Source: DASYLJ01 sp036009625
GTDB lineage: Bacteria; Desulfobacterota; Binatia; DP-6
Direction of reading: 5' to 3'
Assembly (NCBI GenBank): GCA_036009625.1
Contig: DASYLJ010000065.1
Span: 1-38,333, forward strand
Length of the DNA stretch: 38,333 nt
Below the pieces are notes generated by a model that was not told the DNA's origin, did not search any database, and saw nothing but the letters and a program-made list of their open reading frames with translations. The translations under genes and the position numbers were made by a program. Positions 1-8,769 of the stretch are shown here, in pieces. The first letter of the stretch is position 1; each line of letters begins with the position of its first letter.

Positions 1-1
1 C

Positions 2-388
2 GACGCCGTCCTCGACGGCTCACTCCCCTGTCCCGATCAGACCGTCGACGACTCGTGCGGGCCTGGCACGTGTACGGTCGACTGCTCGACGACCGCGGCC
101 GCGAAGGGTGGTGTCAACCAGACGTGCTGCTCCAACAATCCGAGCCAGCCGTGCTTCCCGACAGGGCCCAACAGCCTGTCGGGGCAGCTCGTGCGAACGG
201 GCACGGCGGGAACGCTCACCCCACGCTGGCCGGACCCCCTCTACCCGAAGACCGGTGCAGGTACGGTGCTGGCGGCGACGTTCTGCCTTCCGACCGTGAT
301 CGACACCACCGTGGATATCCTCGCCGGCCTGCCCGGTCCCGGGGCGGTGGTGATGCCGGTGACGGTCGAGGTGACGGCGCAGGAGTAG
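2..388 (+). CDS. C-terminal part of a Cys-rich exported protein (5' end outside window)
   Basis: The frame is open from base 2 to the TAG at 386-388 and begins before the window. The visible 128 residues hold closely spaced cysteines in CPDQ, SCGPGTCTVDCST and TCCSNN contexts, then a Pro/Gly/Thr-rich stretch and a beta-strand-like tail ending VEVTAQE. Such Cys-rich segments are typical of secreted or cell-surface proteins with disulfides, so export is inferred; the signal peptide cannot be seen. I recognise no enzymatic domain. The gene converges on the sigma-54 activator, with six bases between the two stop codons. Several out-of-frame readings overlap it, but this frame alone gives balanced protein-like composition. 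Confidence 0.6.
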   Translation, partial: DAVLDGSLPCPDQTVDDSCGPGTCTVDCSTTAAAKGGVNQTCCSNNPSQPCFPTGPNSLSGQLVRTGTAGTLTPRWPDPLYPKTGAGTVLAATFCLPTVIDTTVDILAGLPGPGAVVMPVTVEVTAQE

Positions 389-394
389 TTGCCG

Positions 395-1787
<1,393 letters not shown>

Positions 1788-1816
<29 letters not shown>

Positions 1817-2252
1817 CGACCTGCTCCTTCCAGAACGTGACGAGCATGTCGCGCAGTGCCTGCACGCGCGACGGCTTCAGTTGGATGTGCGTGGCGCCCG
1901 CCTGCTCGAGGGCCACCACCTCGTCGTCCCAGCGCGCGGTGCTGACCACCAGCACGGGCATGGAGGCGAGCCGCCCGTCGGCCGCGATGCGCCGCAGCAC
2001 TTCCGGGGCGTCGAAGTCGGGCAGCCGGAGATCGAGCAGCACGAAGGCCGGACGGGGGGCGGCGGCGAACGGCGCGCGGCGCTCGAGGAAGGCCAGTGCC
2101 TCCGTCCCGCTCGACACCGAGTGGACGGCGAAGCGCGGGCTGGTCTCGCGCAGGGCGGCGTGGACGATGTGCAGGAAGCCGTCGTTGTCGTCCACCACGA
2201 GCACCGGCACCGGTGGAAGCGAAGCGGACGGGGTGACCTGCCGAGTGGGCAT
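1788..2252 (-). CDS. Stand-alone response-regulator receiver domain protein
   Basis: A 154-residue CheY/Rcp1-like protein: a single receiver domain with no output domain. Residues VDDND (about 20-24) supply the acidic pocket, Asp74 in LLDLRLPD is the likely phospho-acceptor, STARWDD supplies the conserved Ser/Thr, and Lys in QLKPSR is the invariant lysine. The short N-terminal tail and the WKEQVDGQDPPDRG tail have no recognisable function. It is the first gene of a two-gene operon with the sigma-54 activator. The pair probably forms part of a phosphorelay whose kinase is encoded elsewhere. Confidence 0.93.
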
Positions 2253-2290
2253 CGAAGACCTGGGACGCTCTTAGTGAAGGGAGCGACCAG

Positions 2291-2310
2291 GCGTCAACGC
2301 AGCGTCAACG
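2291..2310. repeat. Direct repeat GCGTCAACG, 11-bp phase
   Basis: GCGTCAACG occurs at 2291-2299 and again at 2302-2310, so the copies start 11 bases apart, about one helical turn. Read on the minus strand each copy contains TTGACG, which also resembles a -35 element. The pair lies 39 bases or more upstream of the receiver-gene start, the right place for a regulator site or promoter. Function is inferred from position only. Confidence 0.35.
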
Positions 2311-2534
2311 ATCCTTCACGGCGACCCGGAGGCCCGTCGAGCGGTGCTTTCCGGCGCAACGCGACCCGGGCCGGCTTCCCGCCGTTGTCGTTCCCTCACG
2401 TCGGGGACCCCTCGTTCGCGTCGGACTACCTGTGAATCGTTGCCTCCCGCCGCGGCACGGACATTGCTTCGTCTGCCGGTGAGACTGCATCAATGGGAGC
2501 GAAACGCAAAGTAAGCTAGCGACCGTGACACATG

Positions 2535-2558
2535 CGCCGTGACCACCGCGTCACGGCG
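2535..2558. promoter_or_regulatory. Perfect 9-bp inverted repeat, candidate operator of the Crp/Fnr gene
   Basis: CGCCGTGAC at 2535-2543 and GTCACGGCG at 2550-2558 are perfect inverse complements around a 6-base spacer. The core is GTGA-N8-TCAC, close to but not the same as the classical Crp family GTGA-N6-TCAC. It ends two bases before the ribosome-binding region of the downstream Crp/Fnr-type gene, so autoregulation is the simplest reading. It could instead act as an RNA hairpin in the leader. It overlaps a possible GTG start at 2539, which argues for the ATG at 2578. Confidence 0.45.
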
Positions 2559-2577
2559 TCGGAAGGGGGGCGAGACC

Positions 2578-3339
2578 ATGACGTTCGTTGGAGACTATGT
2601 CGGGCGCGACGTGCGTCGCGGAACGGGGGGAGCCGGTGGCGGCCAGCCGCCGGTACGGATGTGCGACGCGCCGGCCAAGGTGACGCTCCGGGCCTTGCTG
2701 GCGCAGAACATGAACCGCCTCGGCCTCACTACCGCCGCGGTGGAGACGCTGGTGGCGCACGCACGCATCTCGGGCTACCGCGCCGGCCAGGCGGTGTTCG
2801 CGCCGACCGATTCGGACCACCTCGTGCACTTCCTCATTCGTGGGGCGGTGCGCATCACCTGCGAGATGGGCAGCGGGACCATGACGGTCCGCATCGTGCG
2901 CCCCGGCCAGTTCTTCAGCCTGGCCTCGCTGTTCGATCACCCCGAGCCGCGCAAGTTCGGCGCGGTGGCGCACGAGGCGGCCCTGGTGGCCCTGATCAGC
3001 CATGAGGCGATGCGCCAGGTCCTGATGGCGCTGCCACCGGCGAACGCGCTCACCCTCGTCTCCAGCACCTGGCGGGTGCTGCTGCGTCTCCTGTTCGACA
3101 AGTGCGCCTACCTGATGGCGCCGTTGCGCGAGCGGGTAACGCGGGCGCTCGAGCTGCTGGCGCAGGATTTCGGGACGCCGCACGAGCGTGGCGTGCTGAT
3201 CGATCTTCCCCTCACCCACCACGACGTCGCCGAGCTGGCGGTCGCGTCGCGCGCCAACGTCAGCCGCTGCCTGTCGGCCATGCGTCGCGAGGGCCGCCTC
3301 GACGTCGAGGGCCGGCGCTTCATCCTGGTCCGGCACTGA
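2578..3339 (+). CDS. Crp/Fnr-family transcriptional regulator
   Basis: A 253-residue regulator with an N-terminal cyclic-nucleotide-binding-like beta-roll (about residues 35-140), a long dimerisation helix region, and a C-terminal winged helix-turn-helix (THHDVAELAVASRANVSRCL, then MRREGRLD). I see no Cys cluster like that of FNR, so an iron-sulfur sensor is unlikely. The effector cannot be read from sequence. I chose the ATG at 2578 because a strong purine run (GGAAGGGGGG) ends seven bases before it. An upstream in-frame GTG at 2539 would add 13 residues and lies inside the dyad listed separately. A hairpin terminator follows the stop by nine bases, so this is probably a single-gene transcript. 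Confidence 0.92.
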   Translation: MTFVGDYVGRDVRRGTGGAGGGQPPVRMCDAPAKVTLRALLAQNMNRLGLTTAAVETLVAHARISGYRAGQAVFAPTDSDHLVHFLIRGAVRITCEMGSGTMTVRIVRPGQFFSLASLFDHPEPRKFGAVAHEAALVALISHEAMRQVLMALPPANALTLVSSTWRVLLRLLFDKCAYLMAPLRERVTRALELLAQDFGTPHERGVLIDLPLTHHDVAELAVASRANVSRCLSAMRREGRLDVEGRRFILVRH

Positions 3340-3347
3340 CCCATCGC

Positions 3348-3385
3348 GCGCGGTGACGGGGCGCGGCACCCCGTCACCGCGCTTT
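3348..3385 (+). terminator. Strong intrinsic terminator after the Crp/Fnr gene
   Basis: A perfect 14-bp GC-rich stem (3348-3361 with 3369-3382) encloses a 7-base loop and is followed by TTT and a T-rich stretch. It starts nine bases after the Crp/Fnr stop codon. Because the structure spans 3353, an apparent GTG start there for the next gene is unlikely to be used. Confidence 0.85.
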
Positions 3386-3418
3386 GCCGTCTTGCGTCTG
3401 CCGTGCTTTCCTCCGCGG

Positions 3419-3838
3419 ATGCCGGATTCGTCCGCCACGACGGAGCACGAGGCGCGGGTGTTCGGGCGCTATCTGATCGGCCGGATACCGCCGCCCGAGC
3501 TCGTCGCGCGGTACGTCGACGCCGTGCGCGCGCTGTTCACGGCGCCCGCATCCGCATCGGACGAGGCCGTCGTGGCGTTCGCCTGCCGGCATCCGGCGGC
3601 ATTGCCGTTCCTCGATGGCGCCGCCGGTCTGCGGCATCCGGGCGGGCTGCTGCGCAGCAAGCTCCTCGTCATGAGCGCCGTGCTCGAAGCGTCGCCGGAG
3701 TTCGCCGACGAGTACCTGCCGCGCACGCCCGGCCGGCTCGCACTCCTGGCACAGGTCGGCCTCCACGGTGGGGCGGCGGTGGTGCAGGCGCTCCTCGGCC
3801 TGCTGCTGCTCCCCATCGCCTCCCGCGCCCGCGCATGA
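3419..3838 (+). CDS. Small protein with a C-terminal membrane helix, upstream of a GMC flavoprotein
   Basis: A 139-residue protein that I do not recognise. Its N-terminal two thirds are helical and soluble-looking (FGRYLIGRIPPPELVARY, then residues around ALPFLDG). It ends in a hydrophobic segment, roughly residues 107-134 (LLAQVGLHGGAAVVQALLGLLLLP), that could be a C-terminal membrane anchor. The ATG at 3419 was chosen over an upstream GTG at 3353, which falls inside the preceding terminator. Its stop overlaps the GMC oxidoreductase start in an ATGA junction, so the two are cotranslated. A role as small partner or membrane anchor of the flavoprotein, like the small subunit of some membrane-bound GMC dehydrogenases, is inference from position only. 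Confidence 0.7.
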   Translation: MPDSSATTEHEARVFGRYLIGRIPPPELVARYVDAVRALFTAPASASDEAVVAFACRHPAALPFLDGAAGLRHPGGLLRSKLLVMSAVLEASPEFADEYLPRTPGRLALLAQVGLHGGAAVVQALLGLLLLPIASRARA

Positions 3839-5430
3839 CCGACGTCCTGGTGATCGGCTCGGGGCCTGGAGGCGTGAACGCCGCCGTGCCGCTGGTGGAC
3901 GCCGGCCTGCGCGTGGTGATGCTCGACTACGGCAACACCGACACGCGCTACGCGCCGCTCATCCCGCATCGCGACTTCACCGACATCCGTCGCGGCGATC
4001 CGTCGCAGCACCGCTACTTCCTGGGCGACCGCTTCGAGGGCATCCCGTTCGGGCCGGTGAAAGTGGGCGCGCAGCTGACGCCGCCGCGCATGCACATCCT
4101 CGCCGATGCGCCGCAGCGGATTCCGGTGGATTCACCCGCGTTCGCGGTGTCGATCAGCCTGGCCCGCGGCGGTCTGGGTGCGGGCTGGAGCGCCGGCGTG
4201 TTTCCGTTCACCGACGACGAGCTCGCCGACATGGGGCTCGGCACCGCCGACATGCAGTCGCACTACGACGCCGTGGCGGCGCGCATCGGCGTCGCGGGCG
4301 AGCGTGACGACCTGCTGCCGTTCCTCCCCGCCAGCCCGTCGCTCCTGCCGGCGCTCGACGTCGACACCGGGGCGGAGTCGCTGCTGGCGCGCTACGGCCG
4401 TCGCCGTGCCGCGCTCAACGCCGACGGCTTCTTCCTCGGCCGCACGCGCCTCGCGGTGTGCACCCGGCCGTACCGCGACCGCGGGCCCGAGGGCTACCTC
4501 GACATGGCCTACTGGGCCGACCTCGATCGCAGCATCTACCGCCCGCAGTGGACCCTCGAAGAGCTGCAGCGGGCCCCGAACTTCACCTACCTCGACCGCC
4601 GCTTCGTCGAGCGCTTCAGCGAGGACGGCGACGTCGTGCGGGTGCAGGCGACGCACGCCGACACCGGCGCCGCCGAGGTCCACGAGGCGCGCGCGCTGGT
4701 GATGGCCGCGGGCACGGTCGGCTCGACGCGTCTCGTGCTGCGCGCGCTCGAGCGCTACGACACGCCCGTGCCGATCCTGTGCAATCCGTACAGCTACGTG
4801 CCGACGGTGAACCTGAACACGCTCGGCCGTCCGGTGCGCGACCGTCGTCACAGCCTGGCGCAGCTCACCGCCATGATTCGGACGACCGGCGAGCGGCCGC
4901 GGCTGCTGCAGGCGCAGGTGTTCTCGTACCGCTCGCTGCTGACGTTCAAGCTCATGAAGGAGTCGCCGCTGGCGTGCCCGCGCTCGCTCGCCGTGCTGCG
5001 GTTGCTCATGCCGCACCTGGCCGTGCTCGGCATCAACCACGAGGATCGCCCGACGCCGGACAAGACCTGCACGCTGCGCCGGGGCACGCCCGACCGGCTC
5101 GAGGTGCGGTACCGTCCCACCGCTGACGAGACGCGGACGCAACGTGCCGACGAGCGATCCGTGCTGCGCTTCTTCCGTCGTCTCGGCTGCCTGCCGCTCA
5201 AGACGGTACGTCCAGGCGAGGGCGCCAGCCTGCACTACGCCGGCGCCTTCCCGATGCGTCCCGAGGGCGGCGACCTCACCTGCGATCGCGACGGCCGACT
5301 GCGCGCGACGCGCAACGTCTACCTGGCCGACGGCTCGGTGTTCCCGTGGATCCCGCCGAAGGGGCTCACCTTCAACATCATGGCGAACGCCGATCGTGTC
5401 GGCACCCTGCTGGCGAAGCGCCTCGCATGA
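3835..5430 (+). CDS. GMC-family FAD-dependent oxidoreductase
   Basis: A 531-residue flavoprotein of the glucose-methanol-choline family. The Rossmann ADP-binding motif GSGPGG is at residues 8-13. A second FAD-contact region appears near ARALVMAAGTVGSTRL. The C-terminal GMC domain contains LHYAGAFPM, whose His is the candidate active-site base, and ends with the typical ADGSVFPWIPPKGLTFNIMA segment. These enzymes oxidise an alcohol (sugar, sterol, long-chain or aromatic alcohol) and pass electrons to oxygen or a carrier. The substrate cannot be read here. It lacks a signal peptide, so a cytoplasmic location is likely. Translation is coupled to the 139-residue protein upstream and the SDR downstream, both by ATGA overlaps. 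Confidence 0.9.
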   Translation: MTDVLVIGSGPGGVNAAVPLVDAGLRVVMLDYGNTDTRYAPLIPHRDFTDIRRGDPSQHRYFLGDRFEGIPFGPVKVGAQLTPPRMHILADAPQRIPVDSPAFAVSISLARGGLGAGWSAGVFPFTDDELADMGLGTADMQSHYDAVAARIGVAGERDDLLPFLPASPSLLPALDVDTGAESLLARYGRRRAALNADGFFLGRTRLAVCTRPYRDRGPEGYLDMAYWADLDRSIYRPQWTLEELQRAPNFTYLDRRFVERFSEDGDVVRVQATHADTGAAEVHEARALVMAAGTVGSTRLVLRALERYDTPVPILCNPYSYVPTVNLNTLGRPVRDRRHSLAQLTAMIRTTGERPRLLQAQVFSYRSLLTFKLMKESPLACPRSLAVLRLLMPHLAVLGINHEDRPTPDKTCTLRRGTPDRLEVRYRPTADETRTQRADERSVLRFFRRLGCLPLKTVRPGEGASLHYAGAFPMRPEGGDLTCDRDGRLRATRNVYLADGSVFPWIPPKGLTFNIMANADRVGTLLAKRLA

Positions 5431-6296
5431 CGACGGTGGCCGTCACCGGGGCCGCGGGGTATCTCGGCCGGCCGCTGTGCGCGCACCTCGCGCGACGCGG
5501 CTTCGCGGTCCGCGCGCTGGTGCGCTATCCGGCGTCCTTCGTCATGCCGGGCGTGCAGGCCGGCCGCTGCGACCTGCCCGACGTCCTCGACACCGACCTG
5601 CTCGCCGGCGCCGACGCCTTGGTGCACGCGGCCTACGCCACCCGCGAACCCGACGTCGCGCGAGCGCGCCGGGTGAACGAGAACGGCACCCGTCGTGTGC
5701 TCGACGCCGCACGCGCCGCCGGCGTGGGGCGCGTCGTCTTCGTCTCCACCATCGACGCGCGTCCCGATGCCCCGAGCTACTACGCACGCAGCAAGCACCT
5801 GCTCGAGGGGCTGCTCTCGCCGGAGCGCGATCTCGTCGTGCGTCCCGGCTTCATCCTGTCGGCGGTGGGACGCGGGCGGTTCCAGGAGCTGGTGGGCGCG
5901 ATGCGCGGCACGCACGCGGTGCCGCTGTTCGGTGGCGGGCACCAGCCGCTGCAGACGGTGCACGTCGACGACGTCTGCGAGGCGATCGCGCGCGCGCTCG
6001 AGCGTGGCATCACGGGAGCGGTGAACGTCGCCGAGCCGGAGCCGGTGTCGCTCGGGACCTTCCTGCGCATGACGGCCGCCAGGGCGAAGGTGCGGGTGCT
6101 GTTCGTGCCGCTGCCGTTCGGGCCGGTGCTGGCGGGGTTGCGGGTCGTCGAGGGCTTGGGCCTGCCGTTTCCCCTGCGCTCGGAGAGCCTCCTCGGCATG
6201 CGCGGGCTGCGCGTCGTGCCGGTGGCGGCCGACCTGGCGAGGCTCGATCTCCGCGTCCGTCCGGCGGCTGAGAGCCTGGCGGCGATCTTCCCGTAG
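5427..6296 (+). CDS. Extended short-chain dehydrogenase/reductase (NAD-dependent epimerase family)
   Basis: A 289-residue extended SDR. The nucleotide-binding motif TGAAGYLG sits at the N terminus, the catalytic Ser region is VFVSTID, and the Tyr-Lys pair is in YYARSK. The substrate-binding C-terminal half has the HVDDVCEAI segment usual in NAD(P)-dependent epimerases and dehydratases. The start is the ATG in the ATGA overlap with the GMC gene; a longer upstream reading is out of keeping with the Rossmann fold starting at residue 3. Together with the GMC oxidoreductase it could carry out two redox steps on one substrate, which is inference. Confidence 0.9.
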   Translation: MTTVAVTGAAGYLGRPLCAHLARRGFAVRALVRYPASFVMPGVQAGRCDLPDVLDTDLLAGADALVHAAYATREPDVARARRVNENGTRRVLDAARAAGVGRVVFVSTIDARPDAPSYYARSKHLLEGLLSPERDLVVRPGFILSAVGRGRFQELVGAMRGTHAVPLFGGGHQPLQTVHVDDVCEAIARALERGITGAVNVAEPEPVSLGTFLRMTAARAKVRVLFVPLPFGPVLAGLRVVEGLGLPFPLRSESLLGMRGLRVVPVAADLARLDLRVRPAAESLAAIFP

Positions 6297-6322
6297 GCTG
6301 AATCGGCTGCTAGACCCGGCGC

Positions 6323-6559
6323 GTGCCGCCCACCCCCGGTCCTGGCCCGGTTGCCGCCGTCCATCGCATCACGATCGTGACGGCGCTGCTCGGCGCCATC
6401 GCCTACCTGGCATGGGAGGTGAACCAGGTGCTGTCGGGTGGCGGTGGCCTGGCCGCGCTGCGGGCGGTCGTGGCGCTCGTCGTGACGATCGGTATCGCGG
6501 TCTATCTGCGCAGCCTGCGCGGGCTGGCCGCGAAGCTCACGCCGCGCGGCGGCGCCTGA
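6323..6559 (+). CDS. Small two-helix membrane protein
   Basis: A 78-residue protein starting at GTG. It has two hydrophobic helices (about residues 15-35 and 43-63), a Gly-rich turn between them (LSGGGGL) and a basic C-terminal tail (RSLRGLAAKLTPRG). I do not recognise a family. It starts 26 bases after the SDR stop and ends 44 bases before the GT-C gene, in the same direction, so it probably belongs to that transcript. Confidence 0.6.
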   Translation: MPPTPGPGPVAAVHRITIVTALLGAIAYLAWEVNQVLSGGGGLAALRAVVALVVTIGIAVYLRSLRGLAAKLTPRGGA

Positions 6560-6603
6560 CGCGTTTGTCGTTCCGCCCCCCGGCGTGTTAACCGCGCGAC
6601 GCC

Positions 6604-8118
6604 GTGCCCGCCGCCCGCGAACCCTTCACGTCGCGCGACGTGGTCCTCGCCTTGTCGCTCATGGGCCTCGGCCTCGCGTTGCGCGCCGCGCTCTGGAGCG
6701 GCTACGGCCTGGGCGACGATCCGATCCTGAAGGCGCAGTTCGTGGCCATCATCCGCGACGGGCGCTTCATTCCCGACAACCAGGGCTACCGCGTCACGTG
6801 GTGGCTGCCGACGCTGATCTCGACGCGCCTCTTCGGCATCAACCAGCTCGGCCTGATCCTGCCCATCACCCTGGCGTCGACGCTGGCGATCGGCGCCGTG
6901 TACGCCATCGGTCACCAGCTCTACGGCCGTGTCGGGGCGGTGATCGCGGCCCTGCTGCTCGTCGTCCATCCGTTCGACGTCGTGTGGTCGACGATGCTCT
7001 CGTCCGACTACGTCTGCTCGCTCATGTCGGCGATCACGATGTGGTGCGTGCTGCGTGCGACGTCACACCCCGATGTCGCGGTCCGGCGGCGGGCCTGGAT
7101 CGGCGCCGTCATCGCGCTGCTGGCGGCGTACCACGCCAAGATGTCGGCGGCGGTGCTGGTGATACCGATCGCGGTGATCCTGCTCATGCGACGCCGGGAC
7201 CTCGGCCGCGAGCTGTGGACGGCCATCGGCTGGGGTGCGGCGCTGGGCGGGTTCGTGCTCGTCGTCTACTGGGCGCTGTCGGGCAATCCGCTGGCGCCGC
7301 TCGAGCTCGAGGTGCGCTTCCAGGGGCTCACGGGTCCGAACGCGGTGAACCGGCTCGCGACGCGTGGCACCTTCGAGATCTATCCGCGCATGCTCTTCGA
7401 GCGCGGCCCCACCGGCGATTTCGTCTACGGGCTCTATCCGCATGCCTTCGTGGTGTTCCTCCTCCTCGGATGGATACTGAAGCTGCGCACGGCGCCGGAG
7501 GCGCTGTGGTGGCTCACGGTGGTGTTCCTCGCCATGGAGCTCAACGTGCAGCGCGCCGAGGGGCAGTGGGTGGCGGGCTTCCGTAACGTGCGCCACCTGC
7601 ACGGGATCGTGTATCCGCTGGTGCTGGTGCTGGCCGGATATCTGGCGTCGCTGTATCGACGTTGGGTCCCCGTCGGCGCGGTGGCGATCGCAGGTCTCAT
7701 GGCAATGAGCCTGTGGGAGGCGGTGCCGCTGGCGCGCTCCTTCGGGCCGACGTTCCACGATCGCGGCACGATGGCCGCCGAGCTGCTGAAGCTGCAGCCC
7801 GGCACCATCACCGGCGACGTCGCCATGCACATGCGCTGGGACCTCGATGAGTGGCCGGCGACGGGCTGGAAGTACGTCGAGCTGGCCAACAGTGCCGACG
7901 CGCGCAAGGCGCAGCTGGACGCCGTCACCGAGGGCTACGTGCTGACGGGGATGGGGCAGGAGCCGTTCTACGGCTGTCATCCATGCATCGTGCGAGCTGC
8001 GGAGCTGCCGCCGGATCGCTTCGAGCTGCTGCTCGAGCTGCCGGGTCCCGATGGTGACGGTCCCGTCTGGCGGCCGGAGCGTGCGCGTCTGTGGAAGGTG
8101 CGCAGTGGTTCCGGGTGA
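6604..8118 (+). CDS. Polytopic GT-C (GT39-like) glycosyltransferase
   Basis: A 504-residue integral membrane protein with about ten hydrophobic segments and a soluble C-terminal domain of about 130 residues. The first extracytoplasmic loop carries an acidic pair (GYGLGDDP, about residues 37-44), as in the PMT/ArnT-like GT-C fold, where an Asp in this loop is catalytic. Such enzymes transfer a sugar from a polyprenyl-phosphate donor to lipid, protein or glycan acceptors on the outer face of the inner membrane. The start is a GTG; no clear ribosome-binding site is visible. Its last 194 bases overlap, antiparallel, the 3' end of the CDP-diacylglycerol pyrophosphatase gene. Confidence 0.8.
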   Translation: MPAAREPFTSRDVVLALSLMGLGLALRAALWSGYGLGDDPILKAQFVAIIRDGRFIPDNQGYRVTWWLPTLISTRLFGINQLGLILPITLASTLAIGAVYAIGHQLYGRVGAVIAALLLVVHPFDVVWSTMLSSDYVCSLMSAITMWCVLRATSHPDVAVRRRAWIGAVIALLAAYHAKMSAAVLVIPIAVILLMRRRDLGRELWTAIGWGAALGGFVLVVYWALSGNPLAPLELEVRFQGLTGPNAVNRLATRGTFEIYPRMLFERGPTGDFVYGLYPHAFVVFLLLGWILKLRTAPEALWWLTVVFLAMELNVQRAEGQWVAGFRNVRHLHGIVYPLVLVLAGYLASLYRRWVPVGAVAIAGLMAMSLWEAVPLARSFGPTFHDRGTMAAELLKLQPGTITGDVAMHMRWDLDEWPATGWKYVELANSADARKAQLDAVTEGYVLTGMGQEPFYGCHPCIVRAAELPPDRFELLLELPGPDGDGPVWRPERARLWKVRSGSG

Positions 8119-8761
8119 ACGTCTGCGGTGACGTCGCGTCCGTGAGCACGACGCGATAGCCGCCCTTGCGCCGTTGCGTGACCAGGATGCCGTGTACGCC
8201 GATGGCCGCGGCGCCGACGCGCTCGGTGGCGGCGCTGAAGACACGCTGCAGGTCCGGCAGGTCGAGGACGACGGTGCCGGTCATCGCCTCGAGCCGGTCC
8301 TGCGCGTCCGGCTTCAGCCGCAGGATGTGGACGTGCATCTGGTCCTGCGTGCGGGCGTCGTCGGGATTGATGACGAGGGCGATCTCGATCGCGTCGGGAA
8401 TGCGCTCGCGTGCGATCCGCCACGCGAACGGCCAGATGGCGTCGGGGCGGGCCGGGTCCTCGATGCCGGTGACGCGGGTGCGCGGTATGACGAGGCCGGC
8501 GGTGAAGCCGGCGCCACAGCCGCACATCGTCATGTCGCGGATGGCGACGAAGCGATCCGTCACACCCCACACGATGTCGGCGTCGGGCGTGGCGGTGTCA
8601 CTGCAACACGAGCGCGCGAACGCGGGGCAGGCGCAGTAGGGGACGTCGGCGTCTGTACGATCGATGCACGTCGCGACGATCTGCCACAGCGCATCCGGCG
8701 CGACGTCGGCGGCGCACGCCACCCCGGCATGCACCGCGACGGCGAGGAGCAGCCTCCACAT
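7925..8761 (-). CDS. cdh: CDP-diacylglycerol pyrophosphatase, with an antisense-encoded C-terminal tail
   Basis: A 278-residue exported protein. It has a hydrophobic leader (MWRLLLAVAVHAGVACA) with either an ordinary cleavage site or a lipobox-like GVAC. The HIT-like motif QMHVHILRLKPD (His143 and His145), preceded by INPDDARTQ, and the terminal TFTRNHC match the Cdh family, which hydrolyses CDP-diacylglycerol to phosphatidate and CMP. Six Cys between residues 32 and 53 and two more near 80-82 could form disulfides. Family similarity ends at Cys220, near base 8102. The remaining 58 residues (Ala-, Arg- and Pro-rich) are read from the strand opposite the GT-C gene and look like a read-through tail. 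It is the last gene of the minus-strand operon, eight bases after the epimerase stop. Confidence 0.8.
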   Translation of the reverse strand: MWRLLLAVAVHAGVACAADVAPDALWQIVATCIDRTDADVPYCACPAFARSCCSDTATPDADIVWGVTDRFVAIRDMTMCGCGAGFTAGLVIPRTRVTGIEDPARPDAIWPFAWRIARERIPDAIEIALVINPDDARTQDQMHVHILRLKPDAQDRLEAMTGTVVLDLPDLQRVFSAATERVGAAAIGVHGILVTQRRKGGYRVVLTDATSPQTFTRNHCAPSTDAHAPAARRDRHHRDPAARAAARSDPAAAPQLARCMDDSRRTAPAPSPSARSPR

Positions 8762-8769
8762 GCGGCCGT

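Larger units (their letters stand above)
2253..2577. other. Intergenic region between the divergent regulators
   Basis: About 325 bases separate the start of the receiver gene (-) from the preferred ATG of the Crp/Fnr gene (+). It holds an 11-bp-phased direct repeat close to the receiver gene and a long perfect dyad close to the Crp/Fnr gene, both listed separately. The short readings through this stretch look like random translation (Arg- and Gly-rich), and I see no RNA gene in it. Confidence 0.6.
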
